A stretch of 64,000 nucleotides of DNA from assembly GCA_033030425.1 (NCBI GenBank), contig JAUFSD010000020.1, forward strand, positions 1-64,000, given 5' to 3'. The notes beneath the pieces are model-generated. The model was not told the origin of the DNA. It saw only the letters and a list, made by a program, of their open reading frames with translations, and ran no database searches. The DNA comes from Verpa conica (Eukaryota; Ascomycota; Pezizomycetes; Pezizales; Morchellaceae). The stretch's first letter is position 1; each line of letters starts with the position of its first letter. The translations under genes and the position numbers were made by a program. This document shows positions 12,261 through 22,868 of this stretch, piece after piece.

Positions 12261-12389
12261 CCACATTACACAACTAATAAGGGGAAGATCGTTATTAGCA
12301 TGAGATATCTTTCACCGCACACCAGTAAAGAAGCGAATAATCCCCAGAGATATTCTCTACTCTGAGAAATATCCCCTAACTCTACCAGA

Positions 12390-12540
12390 AACCCTTCTCT
12401 GGCGCCTGACAACCTGCGCCCTACCCCTGCCCCCCTACCACAGGCACCCCACATTTGCCCTAGCACCGCCTACCTACCCACTACTACTGTAGCACATTTC
12501 CTAGGCAACTACGTGAATCATGGGAAGTCACTCGGTTTCT
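12390..12540 (-). repeat. Dispersed repeat, copy 2 (inverted)
   Basis: Reverse complement of this stretch aligns with 8-170: it begins aaaccgagtgacttcccatg and contains 'gtggggtgcctg.ggta' and 'gtagggcgcaggttgtcag'. The 66-codon ORF here resembles that of copy 1 only because the DNA is repeated. Confidence 0.6.
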
Positions 12541-13492
12541 GCCACGGTTTTACAGACCGATAGAGAAAGGCAAGGCGACTCAATCCATAGGGTGAACGCC
12601 ACATAAGCCACTATAACAAATTTCCCAAGTTCAGCTTACGCCTCGAAAAGCCAACCCATAGGCTATGCCCTATGGTCGCGGTACATTTATGGGCAGTATT
12701 TTTGACAGCTTATGGGCTACGCACCGGAGATAATGAGCGAGTTACTATAGTCCTATGAACAAATGTTGTTATAATATCCTGACGTTAGAAGTAAACAGTA
12801 AACCCCCGCTACTATTCTAAGAGCTACGTTGGCTAATCCTGAAACAACGCTATATAAACGGACCGTAAGATCTCTGTAGTTGCGTCTTCATTGGCGGCGT
12901 TGTTATTTGGCCGCCGATCAGCGCAGCTTCCCCGAGTCAGAGATGAGATTGTAATAACAAGGTCGTTATGACAAAGGTCTTAAGCCTCTCTATATGCGCT
13001 GACTGTGTTCGGCTCCGATCGGATAGTAATAATAGCAGAGAATATCGTGACTAGCTGATTACTCAGGGAAAAACCATGGAAAGCCTTTTACTATCTGGGC
13101 TGCACATGATTGCCTGTAGAGGATTTCACCCTGTGATACAACCGTGCTGGTACTACAAATTTACAACCTACCACAAGGGCTAAAGAGCCAGAGGCGAGGT
13201 CCCAACGTCTAGCTACTTCGCCGACCTTCGTGCCATTCCGCTCAGCAAATAATTAAATACTACTCCCTACCTCTAATTTCTCTCCGCTTCTCCACAATCT
13301 GTTACGCGTGCCCTTATCAACACCGCTTCCTCTCGCTACGTAAATATACAAAACAGGGCGCATTTATCTCATAACCTGGTGAAAGGTGCTACCTCCCAAC
13401 ATAGCGATACCCCGACAGTGTAGTAGTATAATCAAATGGGAGACGGACAGCGAAACAATTGCCCCCCACTTGGGGAACCTCGGCAATTACAT

Positions 13493-13759
13493 CTACTTGC
13501 CAACAAAAAAGTTCGGCTTGGGGATAGCAACCATATATACAGAACGCCAAAATGCTCGTGAGAATATTAGTGTAGATATAAAGAGAACAGAATATTCGGG
13601 GCTCTGAAAATTTGCTATCATTTAGCAAAGCCATTCAGAGGGGGATTCTCAAGATATCTGGTCTCTCTAGAAGTTCTATGAGATATAATCGGGGGGTTCG
13701 TTGGGTTGTGGGTTGGTTGCTATGTACCCCCAAGCTAAACCTTTTTTATTGGCAAGTAG
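13493..13759. mobile_element. Foldback element, about 267 bp
   Basis: The left end 13493-13533 (ctacttgccaacaaaaaag..) and right end 13714-13759 are reverse complements with a few indels (..ctaccttgcc-type ends, 'agcttgggg', 'atagcaacca'). There is no transposase; this is a MITE-like or solo foldback sequence. Short ORFs in both directions reach through the arms and are not genes. Confidence 0.6.
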
Positions 13760-15078
13760 GTGAATCTACGCGGATGCACTGCTACCATTGTAACCGAGCA
13801 ATCCGACGCTTAAATAGACATCAGAGGGATATTCGAGTCAGCGAAGAAGTTTGGAGACCCTTCAAGCAAGACCAGTGGGCTAGAACAACAAAAAGCTATT
13901 GAAAGTATATTTCCTATTCGTCCTAGGAATCCCCCTTGTTTTTTCCAAGTTTCTTCCCTGACCAAATACGAATGGCTCTCCTATTAGGGGGGGACATTGT
14001 GATAGGGCGGATTAAATATGTTCCGAATCGTCCAGATCACCCCTTGTGGAAGTGTTTTGGTTTGCTGCTAGTTTATTGGGAGGTCGGAGGTGTCTTCTGA
14101 TTAGCTTTAGGTGGTTTATATAGTCTTACTCAGCTTGTGTGCCGAGTACCGATAATATGAGTATTTAACCGCTTATAATGATTATTCTACGAGTAGTGAC
14201 ATCTGGTAATCTAAAAATATGGCCAGTCGGATAAAGCTTGCAAAATTACTATAGGTAGCGCTTGCTGGGCTACTGCATATGCCTATCAATTGACTATGAG
14301 TAAATAATTGGGGTAAGATTAACTATTACTACTCTAGGATTGTGTTACCGTATCTAATCAATAAATACATGATGTCAATTTAAAGGCATACTAAGCTAGG
14401 ACTAATGAGAGTGAGGATCTAGCCAAGAAACTGTATGTGAGTCGTGGATGCTACATACTACTAATCCAATACCGAAGCTGAACATTATTGATTCGTTAGG
14501 AACCACTTGGTCTTTACTTGAGACCAAACCTCATTCTCCCTAGCATAGTCTGAATGTCTTAAAGTGACAATAGCGAATTTATTGAGCGGATATGGTACGC
14601 AGTTACCTATAGTTACTAGGCACCGTTTAGTCTATTACACAACAACGTAATTAGATGGTAAGGCGTAGTTAGGTGGTAAGGCTGTTCCACTGTAATTTTA
14701 TTTTAGTGCCCTATGTAGAATTAAAAGATACAATATCTGGGGATAGGATCGAAAACCTGAGGTTTTGGTTAAGGGTTTTTATTGGTCTTACGGGCTTACC
14801 GCAAGGGTTCTAATAGTTATACTGGCTGTAAGACCCCGGCCCACGGAGCTTTGTTTTTCTATCTTTCTTACCACAGGCCGTACCAGTACAAGCATTATGC
14901 TTTCCTAGCCCCCATCAAGATTGTTCATCATATAGCGGAAATCTGATTTCCATTGTAAGCACACTCGTACCGTCTTATTCTTATTGTCTCAGCTCCTACT
15001 AACGATGGTAATCAATAACTACAGTCATTCACGGTGCCCTGATACCCGAGGGACTGTCACGGAAAGTACTAAAAGCTG
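13760..15078. other. Intergenic, no gene seen
   Basis: AT-rich spacer upstream of the small secreted protein gene, with no supported feature apart from that gene's promoter at the right edge. Confidence 0.4.
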
Positions 15079-15086
15079 TATAAATA
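15079..15086 (+). promoter_or_regulatory. TATA box of the small secreted protein gene
   Basis: TATAAATA 118 nt upstream of the ATG at 15204, a typical fungal spacing that would give a leader of about 85-90 nt. The leader is pyrimidine-rich and the start context is aaaATG. Confidence 0.55.
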
Positions 15087-15203
15087 CCTTCTATATACGC
15101 CTACAAACAGCAAATACTCACGCTCAGCAGTAACTCCTCCACTTAACTACCGATCGATCCCTTTCTGCCTGCACATTCCCAGCCAACCCGTCAAACTACA
15201 AAA

Positions 15204-15760
15204 ATGTATATTTCTACTCTTTCTTTTATTGCTACCCTTCTCTCTACTGCAACTGCAGTTAATATTCAAGCCTGGCAAGGGAGCGGCTGTTACGCTGGCT
15301 CCAATGGTTACTACGCCAATGTTAACTCCAACACCTGTGTCGCCTTCTCTAATAGCTTCGGCGTCGTTTTCCAGAATATTCCTAGCGGTGCCAAAGGCCA
15401 AGCCTACTACAACAGTGGTTGTAGTAACTACGCTCAAGGTGGTGGTACTGGAACTTACTGCCTCGATCAGCACAACAACATGAAGTCTGCAAACTGGTTT
15501 TACCCGTCCAAGAAGTTAGCAATCAGGGTGCCGGAGACCTCTGACGAGATGCATACCGGCTTTACCTATACAAGCCCCGATGGTGAGAAGAGGAGCGTTT
15601 TGTGTGATGCGAGTGAGTTTGAGAAGATGTTTGACTTTGTCAAGTCTGAGGATTGGGCTGCTCTTGCTCAGTACCCTACGGGTAAGTTCATATCTTGATA
15701 CCTTAATGGGATCTCTTCTAATCCAATTCAATAGATCCCAATGCTCCGGAGGATAAATAG
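15204..15760 (+). CDS. Small secreted protein, one intron (candidate effector)
   Basis: Model: exons 15204-15681 and 15735-15760, 167 aa. The 53-nt intron has a GTAAGT donor, CTAAT branch site and TAG acceptor; without it the frame would end five codons into the intron. Residues 1-18 form a signal peptide, likely cut after the TATA residues before Val19-Asn20. The mature protein has five Cys (29, 45, 73, 86, 134), is rich in Gly, Ser, Asn and Tyr in its first half and more charged and helical later (..CDASEFEKMFDFVKSEDW..). No enzymatic domain is recognised. Length and composition fit apoplastic small secreted proteins of plant-associated fungi; an effector role is inference. The odd Cys number leaves one free thiol or points to dimerisation. 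Confidence 0.8.
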
Positions 15761-17047
15761 ATACTTTGGTAGTGTCGAAGGATTCTCGATAGAGTGAAGC
15801 GATGCAATAGAAGAGTTAGGGGAGGAGGTAGAAGTTTACTTTGGAATGAGATTTGCTACATATAATGTCTTTGTACTATATCCTACAAAGAAATCCTTTA
15901 CTTAGATGTGGTGGTAATATTAATCAAATGTGAATTTATCTACAAAGATACCACCCCTCTGATAATGCGAGTCACAAGTTACACTAGATCTTCCGATATT
16001 TCAGTTGGTATGCTTACTTAGAGCCCCCTAATAGGCAGCGCCCCTTATAAATGTCATTTGAATAGCATTAGGTGAAAGTGTAGACCCCGTCTGTCTGTTG
16101 GTTGATGGCTTTGATACATAATTATTGTTAGTTGCCACAGGGACCCGAAACCCCCGACGTGGCCTACATTGTTTGACCAGCTACCAACGCCCACCCAACT
16201 TAACTTAAAATGACTCAAAGCGTGACTTATATCTCTAGTTCCATCTCAGATGAAGTTGAAATTTTGAATAATAGATTTCTACCTGCCGTGGCCATTGATT
16301 TCTTAGGTTATTACGTTGTTATGTACCTCCGGGGTTCCGGACGCTGTGGTAACAATATCATACTCCGGACGCTACGGAATTTAGGTATGAACATTTGGGG
16401 TACATTATACACCCTATATAAATATGGTAGGGATCAGGAATTAATAAACTTATAGAATAGCCAACGGAATAAAAGGCCGGTTTGTTGATCTAAGAGAGAA
16501 GTAAGGTATTGATATATTAGGAGCAAAGCCCTAACCCATGGGGCACGTGACCTACATCCAGTTGCCTCTATTATTTACCATTATTAAAAAGCTTCTACAC
16601 AAGTTTTTATTAACTTAGGCGAGATAGGTCAATAGCCTGATAGACTTAGTTGTAAGTTTTTAGCACCTCTATATACATATCTTTTCCTAACAAACCTTCT
16701 CCCTACCGGGTTCCCGTCACTAAGCGGTAGCCATTACATCAGGGCTCGGATTGTAAGTATTCTGGTAAAAAGGTGACTCGCCCTATAAGACTATGAGCCT
16801 GGCCTTACTAAACACTATTACTTCTTAGAGGAATGACTACTCTACAATGATCAATCATTTTTTAATATTTTCGCAACACCAAGCACAAGACACGGGTCTG
16901 TAGTGTGGCGTCGGTATCTCAAGGTATGACGGAGGCAACGTGATCTGTGGCTGACGCCCTTGGTTGCATAAATACGCAGGGCTGCCCTGCAACGGTCGCG
17001 TTGCCTCTTCTCTCGCTTGCAACCTTGCAACACCCTGGCCCTGGCCC
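15761..17047. other. Intergenic, no gene seen
   Basis: Spacer between two plus-strand genes. An 81-codon ORF at 16210 has no domain; 'ccggacgct' occurs twice within it. A TATA-like cataaata at about 16966 lies some 80 nt before the next gene's proposed start. Confidence 0.4.
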
Positions 17048-19689
17048 ATGATGGTAAACCCCTCCCCCGCTACCTCCCCACATCCCAACTAACACTCGCA
17101 AAATCAGCCGCTTAAGAAACGTCAGCCGCCCAAGACAAACCCGGCAGTCACCATCGAGCTCCGAGAGCAATGCAAGGTGTACCTTGAAGGAACTCCTTAT
17201 TCAGAATGGAAGTTTACCGACTTTTGGAAGGGTGACAATCTTTCAGGGTACGGAGAAGTGTGGTTGAGAGCGTTAATGGCCATTATCCGTACTACCGACA
17301 ATGACAATAGGCGTGCCGCCGCTATAGAGGCAAAGGACAAGTATAAACAAGTATGTATCACCACTATTAACCTTCGATTGTATTAGCACAACCATCTGGA
17401 CACTGGGGCATGGATTCGGTCGCGTCCGGTCTGTTGTTAAACTTTGCTCGGCATCCCATCGTCGGTTCGGGGCACGGATTTGGTCGCGTCCAGTCCGCTG
17501 TTAAGCTTTGTTCGGCATCCCAGCGTCATCTTGGGGCGCAGATTCCGTTGCGTCGGGTCTGTCGTTAAGCTTTGCTCGGCATCCCATCATTGGGGCATGG
17601 ACTCGGTCACACCGGGTCTATTGTAAAGCTTTGCTCGGCATCCCAGTGTCGTCTCGGGGCACAGGTTCTGTTGCGTCAGACCTGTTGTTAAGCTTTGCTC
17701 GGCATCCCGCCGTCGTATTGGGGCATGGACTCGGTCGCGTCTGGTCTATTGTTAAGCTCTGCTCGGTATCCCAGTGTCGTCTCGGAGCATAGATTCTGTC
17801 GCGTCAGATCTATTGTTAAGCTTTGCTCGGCATCCTATCATCGGGGCACGGATCGGTCGCGTTCGGTCCGTTGTTAAGCTTTGCTCAGCATCCTAAGATT
17901 GGTGGTTGTGCTGGCTAATTGCTCTATAGGGCGAGCATCAAGTTCTGTCAAAGCGAAGGAGTAAAAGGCTAAAAGAAAGTCAAAGGGTTATTTCTCCCCT
18001 TCCCCTACATTGTCACCTATTAACATCGATAACTCAATCAGCCGGAGTTGCCACCATCATACCAAGGTCCGCCGCAAAGCTCCCAAAGCTCGCAAGAGAG
18101 GGAAAGCTCGCCCGAAGAACCGCCTCAAAAACAAACTCCCGCCGTAAAACCCTACAGCTTTCATGAACAGCATCATCAAGCACTATTTCCGGAACGAAAG
18201 TGGTATCTTCCTAGTGGCAAGTGCGTGGAGGATGCCCTTTTCGCGTTGGCAGCCTCTCAATCGGAGGAGGCTAGGCGGTTGAAACGTATTCCCAAGGAGT
18301 CTTATGCACACTCTTACATATTGGATGTGGATGATCCTGTCGTACAGGCTGAATTTAAGGACGACTGGGACTTTATCATTTCGCACCTATTGCCGTTGCC
18401 GGTGGTTGAGGATTCTCTAGTGTCATTCATGCACAAATTTGCAATTGTAGGTTAGCATACCTCTAATAGCATCTCCAACTAGACGCTCATCATCTAGGTC
18501 AAAACAACTACTGACCTCCGCAACCGTCTCGCAATCGTACCTTACCTTCTCCCTGGCGAGACTTACTCTTCTGATAAACACGGCGATCAGGCCTGGGTCC
18601 ACTCTGTCTTAAATTCCTTGTTCGTGTGCTACTTCCCAAGTTCTGGCCCTGCTGACTCTAGCTCAGGGCTGTTCTCTACGAATTTAACCACATGCCACGC
18701 ACAAAGAATCTGAACCTCGAAGCCTGGTTCCAAATCAACATCTGGGGCCCAATCTTTGACCGTTGCTTCCAGTATATCCCGAAGATGTCTATTATACGGT
18801 ACCCCTCCCCTCACTAAAAATCAATCTAAATCATCTCCTGACCTGACCCCTCAACAGCTCTGAATCCCAATCCCCTTGCAACTCTGGCCGAAAGAACTCA
18901 GCCAGCTCCGACAGGAAGAACGTGACCAACGCCAACATGAATGACCCAACCGGCGCTGGCCCAACAGAACCAGCTAACCCCGAACAAACGGATTCTACTA
19001 AACCTAACGGGAAGGCCTCGACAAACTCTAGCCAAAAGAGCCTAGCATCAGAGCGCAAGGTTATTGGTAGCAAATACGACGGAATCATCATCCATAACCA
19101 GATCGAATATGGTGCTGTGGAGGATAGTAAAGAGTTCGATACTGAGACATCAAAGAAGTGGGTTTCGGACTCACTAAAGCTTGCCAAAGTACTTCATGAT
19201 CAGTTAAGGGGCCTGGAAGGGAAGGTGAAGCATGACAGGGAGGCCCTGGGAAAGTTTCAGTGTGCTGGGTTCTTGACTGCCGGTAAGTTAGCAACTACGT
19301 CGGCTACAGAATCAGAAAGGCAAAGGTTGATTCTATTGCTGTAGGGCTGCACTGCCAGGGTCTGTTTTTGCAGTATGCGAAAGGCCACGTGAGTCTTCTG
19401 CAACGAAGTGCTAAGTGTGAGGTCCCTAAAGATTTATCACCGATGTCTGATCTCATTGGTGTGCTTGTTGTGGTGTGGCAGATGAGAGTAAGTTGTGTCC
19501 TATTACTATACTTGCTCCAGTCTCGTGGGCTAATACCTTTCCCTACAGGAAGCCGTAAAGAGATCAATCGATAGCCTTGAAGAGTTCATCGAGAGTAATG
19601 CGGAGATGTTATTCCGAGTAGCGGTCCAGCAGCTACCGCCTTTACCAGATATATTACCAATGTGTTTCGATACTGATGCGGGGTTTTGA
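17048..19689 (+). CDS. Uncharacterised multi-exon fungal protein with nuclease-like C-terminal motif
   Basis: Eight-exon model, 541 aa: 17048-17053, 17108-17350, 18042-18446, 18498-18623, 18662-18798, 18858-19282, 19345-19487, 19549-19689. Every junction keeps phase, and most introns have CTAAY/CTGAC branch sites. The second intron (17351-18041) holds a minisatellite. Conserved-looking blocks are ELREQCKVYLEG...FTDFW near the N-terminus, LEAWFQ.NIWGPIFDRCF in the middle, a Ser/Thr/Pro-rich linker, and KYDGIIIH..IEYGAVE followed by KLAKVLHDQL and LHCQGLFLQ. The layout resembles a large family of hypothetical proteins in mycorrhizal and mucoromycotan fungi. The D-x(n)-E-x-G-x-x-E pattern resembles a PD-(D/E)XK nuclease core, but activity is inference. 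The six-nucleotide first exon and the 38-nt intron with a GTGTGC donor (18624-18661) are the weakest parts. Confidence 0.72.
17399..17892 (+). repeat. 64-bp intronic minisatellite, eight copies
   Basis: Copies are anchored by TTTGCTCGGCATCCC at 17443, 17507, 17571, 17630, 17694, 17758, 17822 and 17880. Spacing is 64 bp except for two shorter units (59 and 58 bp). Each unit also carries 'ttaagc', 'ggtcgcgtc.ggtct' and 'tcggggca.gga'. The array lies wholly in the proposed second intron of the gene at 17048-19689. ORFs through it are repeat artefacts. Confidence 0.85.
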
Positions 19690-20924
19690 GGGCTTTGTAC
19701 TGGCTTATAGGCTTTGTTTGATTAGTCAGAGTGTGAAGCTGGGTCGTCGTACTTATATACTGCTCTGCGCTGGAGAGTTTGTGTGGCTTGTTCGTGGAAT
19801 TTAGTTTCTTTGGTTATTTTAGCGTTGGGATTATACTATATTCTTTAGTTTTGGGCGTGCAATGGTTAGTTTATTTTTATAGGGATCATTGGTTTCTATT
19901 AGTATTTCTCCGATATGGAAATTTTTATTTATCAACGCTGCTGAGGTCTTCTGCCAATAATAGATGGCTATTCTGATCCCCTGAAATAAATGGTTGTGAT
20001 CCCACACTAGTATGGTACCAAGGCACTAAGAAGAGTGCTGATACCATACATTGGCAACGCTCTTCGAGCTAGTGTCAATGTTATCACTCTGCTTCATTGA
20101 CCTCTCGCAATTGACCAACCTACAAATACATTGAGCGAGCGGATAATACCAGGTAAGTTGAGAGCGTTTCACACATTGGAAGTGCCCGGGAATAAGCGAG
20201 CATATTGTACCTGGAAAATAGAATCAGCTTTGCAAAAGAGAAAGATAAAATACTTATAATCTATTGATATGGACTAAATTATTAAAATAGTGGCTTCTTA
20301 AATTGTACCGCGGAATAGAGACTTCGGAAGGCTCACAGTAAAATCGGCCCGGCATCCGGCAAAGTAGGGGAGAACCCATTGATAAGGGGTCCCGCTCATA
20401 GCTACTTAGCATAATATCTACGGCGGGTCATTTGTACGAGAGTGTAGAAAGGCCTTTAGCAACCTATGGGGGCACGTAGTTACAAAAGTCCGGGAGTGAC
20501 ATTGGCAGACTACCCCAAAAGTAAGAATGTAAAAAGAAAATTTCGCTTTGTTAAGGACTATATGGAATGGATTGTTGAAATAATGGTAAAGATATTCTCT
20601 ATAAGGTCCAAACATTTTCCTCCTCTTATGGCGGGGTTAAAATATAGCTATAGACAGTCGGTGAAGTTCTCATCGTAAGAATCCACCCACACACATTCAC
20701 CCACCCTACGATCCGATCCATACTACGGCTTGCGTAACCTTTACTGGAGCTCTCTGGAGCTCTCGCGTAATGTAAACCTTCAAATCCTCGGCAAGACCTT
20801 TACATCTTCTGCAATGCCTGAAGCATTCACCTACTTTGACACGCAGCACATGATAGCTACACAGATCCCATCAGGCACTTACCACCAACAATCGTATAGA
20901 CAGTTTCACAGCAACTTGTACACC
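19690..20924. other. 3' flank and intergenic, no gene seen
   Basis: T-rich 3' flank of the preceding gene to about 19980, then spacer. An imperfect hairpin lies at 20004-20075: outer acactag/ctagtgt and inner tatggta.c...gcact/agtgc...taccata arms. ORFs show no domain. Confidence 0.4.
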
Positions 20925-21037
20925 GTGACTCCCATGATCCCAGCGCAGCCAGGAAACTGCAAGAGCCGAGAAGAATGATAGATTCATCGTGATTTACAAC
21001 CTACAACCCATAGGGTTGTCTAATGTAACGTTCTAGC
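20925..21037 (+). repeat. Dispersed repeat, copy 2 (partner at 6291-6401)
   Basis: Same orientation as copy 1, sharing 'gtgactcccat', 'agccgag', 'gttgtctaatgtaacgtt'. It lies in the spacer upstream of the MYND gene, within the start of a 160-codon minus-strand ORF that I do not accept as a gene. Confidence 0.65.
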
Positions 21038-21590
21038 GTATATAATGGAGTTAATGTGTTAATTGTCATGAGGTGGTATCTCGGATTATCTAATCTTATC
21101 AGATTCTCACGTGACACACTGGCCCCCGGCACCACCAGCACTGGATGTATAGATGCGAAACCATGAAGTTTAGCGATTCTAAATGTATGGATCAATTTGC
21201 CTTCCTTTTCTCTATCGATCCCTGCTTTCGGTGCCCGAAATACGCGAGTAAATCCAAGACTGACTGAATCCGGGCCACTGACTTCGCCGCCATTATAGAA
21301 TGGGTGAGACACGGGTACAAGCGGTCTTTGAGGTCTATGACGCCCCCTAGGGGCTCGTATATATAGGAGCAGTGGCTCACTCGCTAGAGCGATCTTAAGC
21401 AAGAACGTACTAGTCAACGTCCCCCCTTTATTACACCACAGAGCCCCAAACAGTAAGTAGAAATTCTCCCTTTGAATTCTCATTAGTCCCCTCCGTTCGG
21501 CTCAATACCGTGGTGATTACCATCAAGCATATAATAACTATCCCTGCAGGTTCTCCCCACTTAGGACCTTTCGGACACTACGGAAAAAAA

Positions 21591-22868
21591 ATGCAGAGCT
21601 CAAAAACACACTCAAGCCAGTGCACCATGTGCTATAATACGGCAGGGCAGCGATGCCAGAGGTGTGGTTCTAGCGCATATTGCTCTCGGGAGTGTCAAAA
21701 AGCCGATTGGCCTTTCCACAAGATTCTTTGCAACCAACTTAAGAACTTCTTAACGCCACCAGACGTATCCTACAAGCGAGCAATACTGTTTCCTGAGGAG
21801 GATACAATGCCACCCACATTCATCTGGGTACCTCCTCAGACGGACAGAATAGCGGCCGCTAAATCTGAATCTCCGTCCCTTGCCGCATTCACTAAGCATC
21901 TCATTAAGCAGAAAAAACAAGGAACGGTCTCGGTATCAGTTGGTGGTTTCTTGTACCGAGCTCTTAGCAAGGAGATCACATTAATAGAAACTAGTGAAGA
22001 CAATATTGATGCAAGTAGAATAAACAAGTGTATTCTTGCACTTACTTCCGACATCGATGTTTATGTATGGCATGGTCCGGTAATAGCGGTGAAGGTTGCA
22101 AGAGCTGGTACTGAATCGGAATGCTATACCGATATGGATGCTGGGGACCTTCGACCTACATTGGATTTGCTTCGACAATACCTTCCAATGCTCCCCGGAA
22201 AAGAGCCGGCGCGGTATTTTAGAACACGTGGTTGTGCAAACACAATGAGGAAGTTGCCACAGATAGAGATACCCTCTAACGAACGTATCCGCCCTGCTGT
22301 GAGGATCAATTGCATTGGAGACCAAAAAGCCGGCGGTAGGACAAAATTCGAAGCCATCACAATCCCGAACGATCATCCGGTCTTCCGAGCCCCGGTACCC
22401 AGCATATCGGAACGACTCGGCTTGCCAATTAGGGTCATAAGATGCACCGAGAACGAAACACTGCGAAGACCTAACATAGACAAGGATGTGTTCGACCCAG
22501 AGTGTGCAGCTGCTACGTTCCTACATCTGAATATCGATCCAAATGACAAAGGGCCTTTGGGGTGGGGATGGCCACCGGAATCGTGGCAGGGTGAAGTGGG
22601 AAGTGTTATTGTTGTCCGTGAAAATGGTCAGGTCCTCCACACCCAGTACCTCGAAGTACTTTGCCATTTTTGCCAATATGTTTTGCGCCCATTAATGGAA
22701 GACTCGAACGGTGGTGGATTGCATCCCGATCGCCCGATTAAGAAGAGCGAGGTGCTCCGTAGGATAGCTCCGAGGGAGCTTGAGAACTTCTATCTTGGAT
22801 ATGATGATGCAGAAAGAGATAGTAACCCCAATTGGGATACAAAGATCCCGTACTTAATCTTAGATTGA
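21591..22868 (+). CDS. MYND zinc-finger protein
   Basis: Single-exon gene. The frame opens at 21510 but has no ATG until 21591, which sits after a run of A and just before the finger, so I start there (425 aa). The N-terminus is a complete MYND finger: C-x2-C, C-x2-C, C-x3-C, then H-x3-C (Cys11, 14, 22, 25, 31, 35, His43, Cys47 from this start), including YCSRECQKADW. MYND fingers bind two zinc ions and mediate protein-protein contacts, often with proline-rich partners. The remaining ~370 residues show no SET domain and no domain I can name; this one-finger plus long C-terminal layout is common among fungal hypothetical proteins. A TATATATA at about 21356 could serve as promoter. Nuclear or cytosolic location is inferred from lack of a signal peptide. 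Confidence 0.82.
   Translation: MQSSKTHSSQCTMCYNTAGQRCQRCGSSAYCSRECQKADWPFHKILCNQLKNFLTPPDVSYKRAILFPEEDTMPPTFIWVPPQTDRIAAAKSESPSLAAFTKHLIKQKKQGTVSVSVGGFLYRALSKEITLIETSEDNIDASRINKCILALTSDIDVYVWHGPVIAVKVARAGTESECYTDMDAGDLRPTLDLLRQYLPMLPGKEPARYFRTRGCANTMRKLPQIEIPSNERIRPAVRINCIGDQKAGGRTKFEAITIPNDHPVFRAPVPSISERLGLPIRVIRCTENETLRRPNIDKDVFDPECAAATFLHLNIDPNDKGPLGWGWPPESWQGEVGSVIVVRENGQVLHTQYLEVLCHFCQYVLRPLMEDSNGGGLHPDRPIKKSEVLRRIAPRELENFYLGYDDAERDSNPNWDTKIPYLILD

Noticed and set aside
17444..17877. ORFs of 60-94 codons in the minisatellite
   Set aside because: They read through 64-bp repeats inside a proposed intron; frames shift between units.
17054..18041. An extra small exon at 17930-17960 within the long intron
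   Set aside because: It has plausible splice sites but would put the next exon out of phase; direct joining of 17350 to 18042 keeps phase.
21001..21483. 160-codon minus-strand ORF upstream of the MYND gene
   Set aside because: It includes a dispersed repeat at its 3' part, has no domain or splice context and overlaps the likely promoter of the MYND gene.
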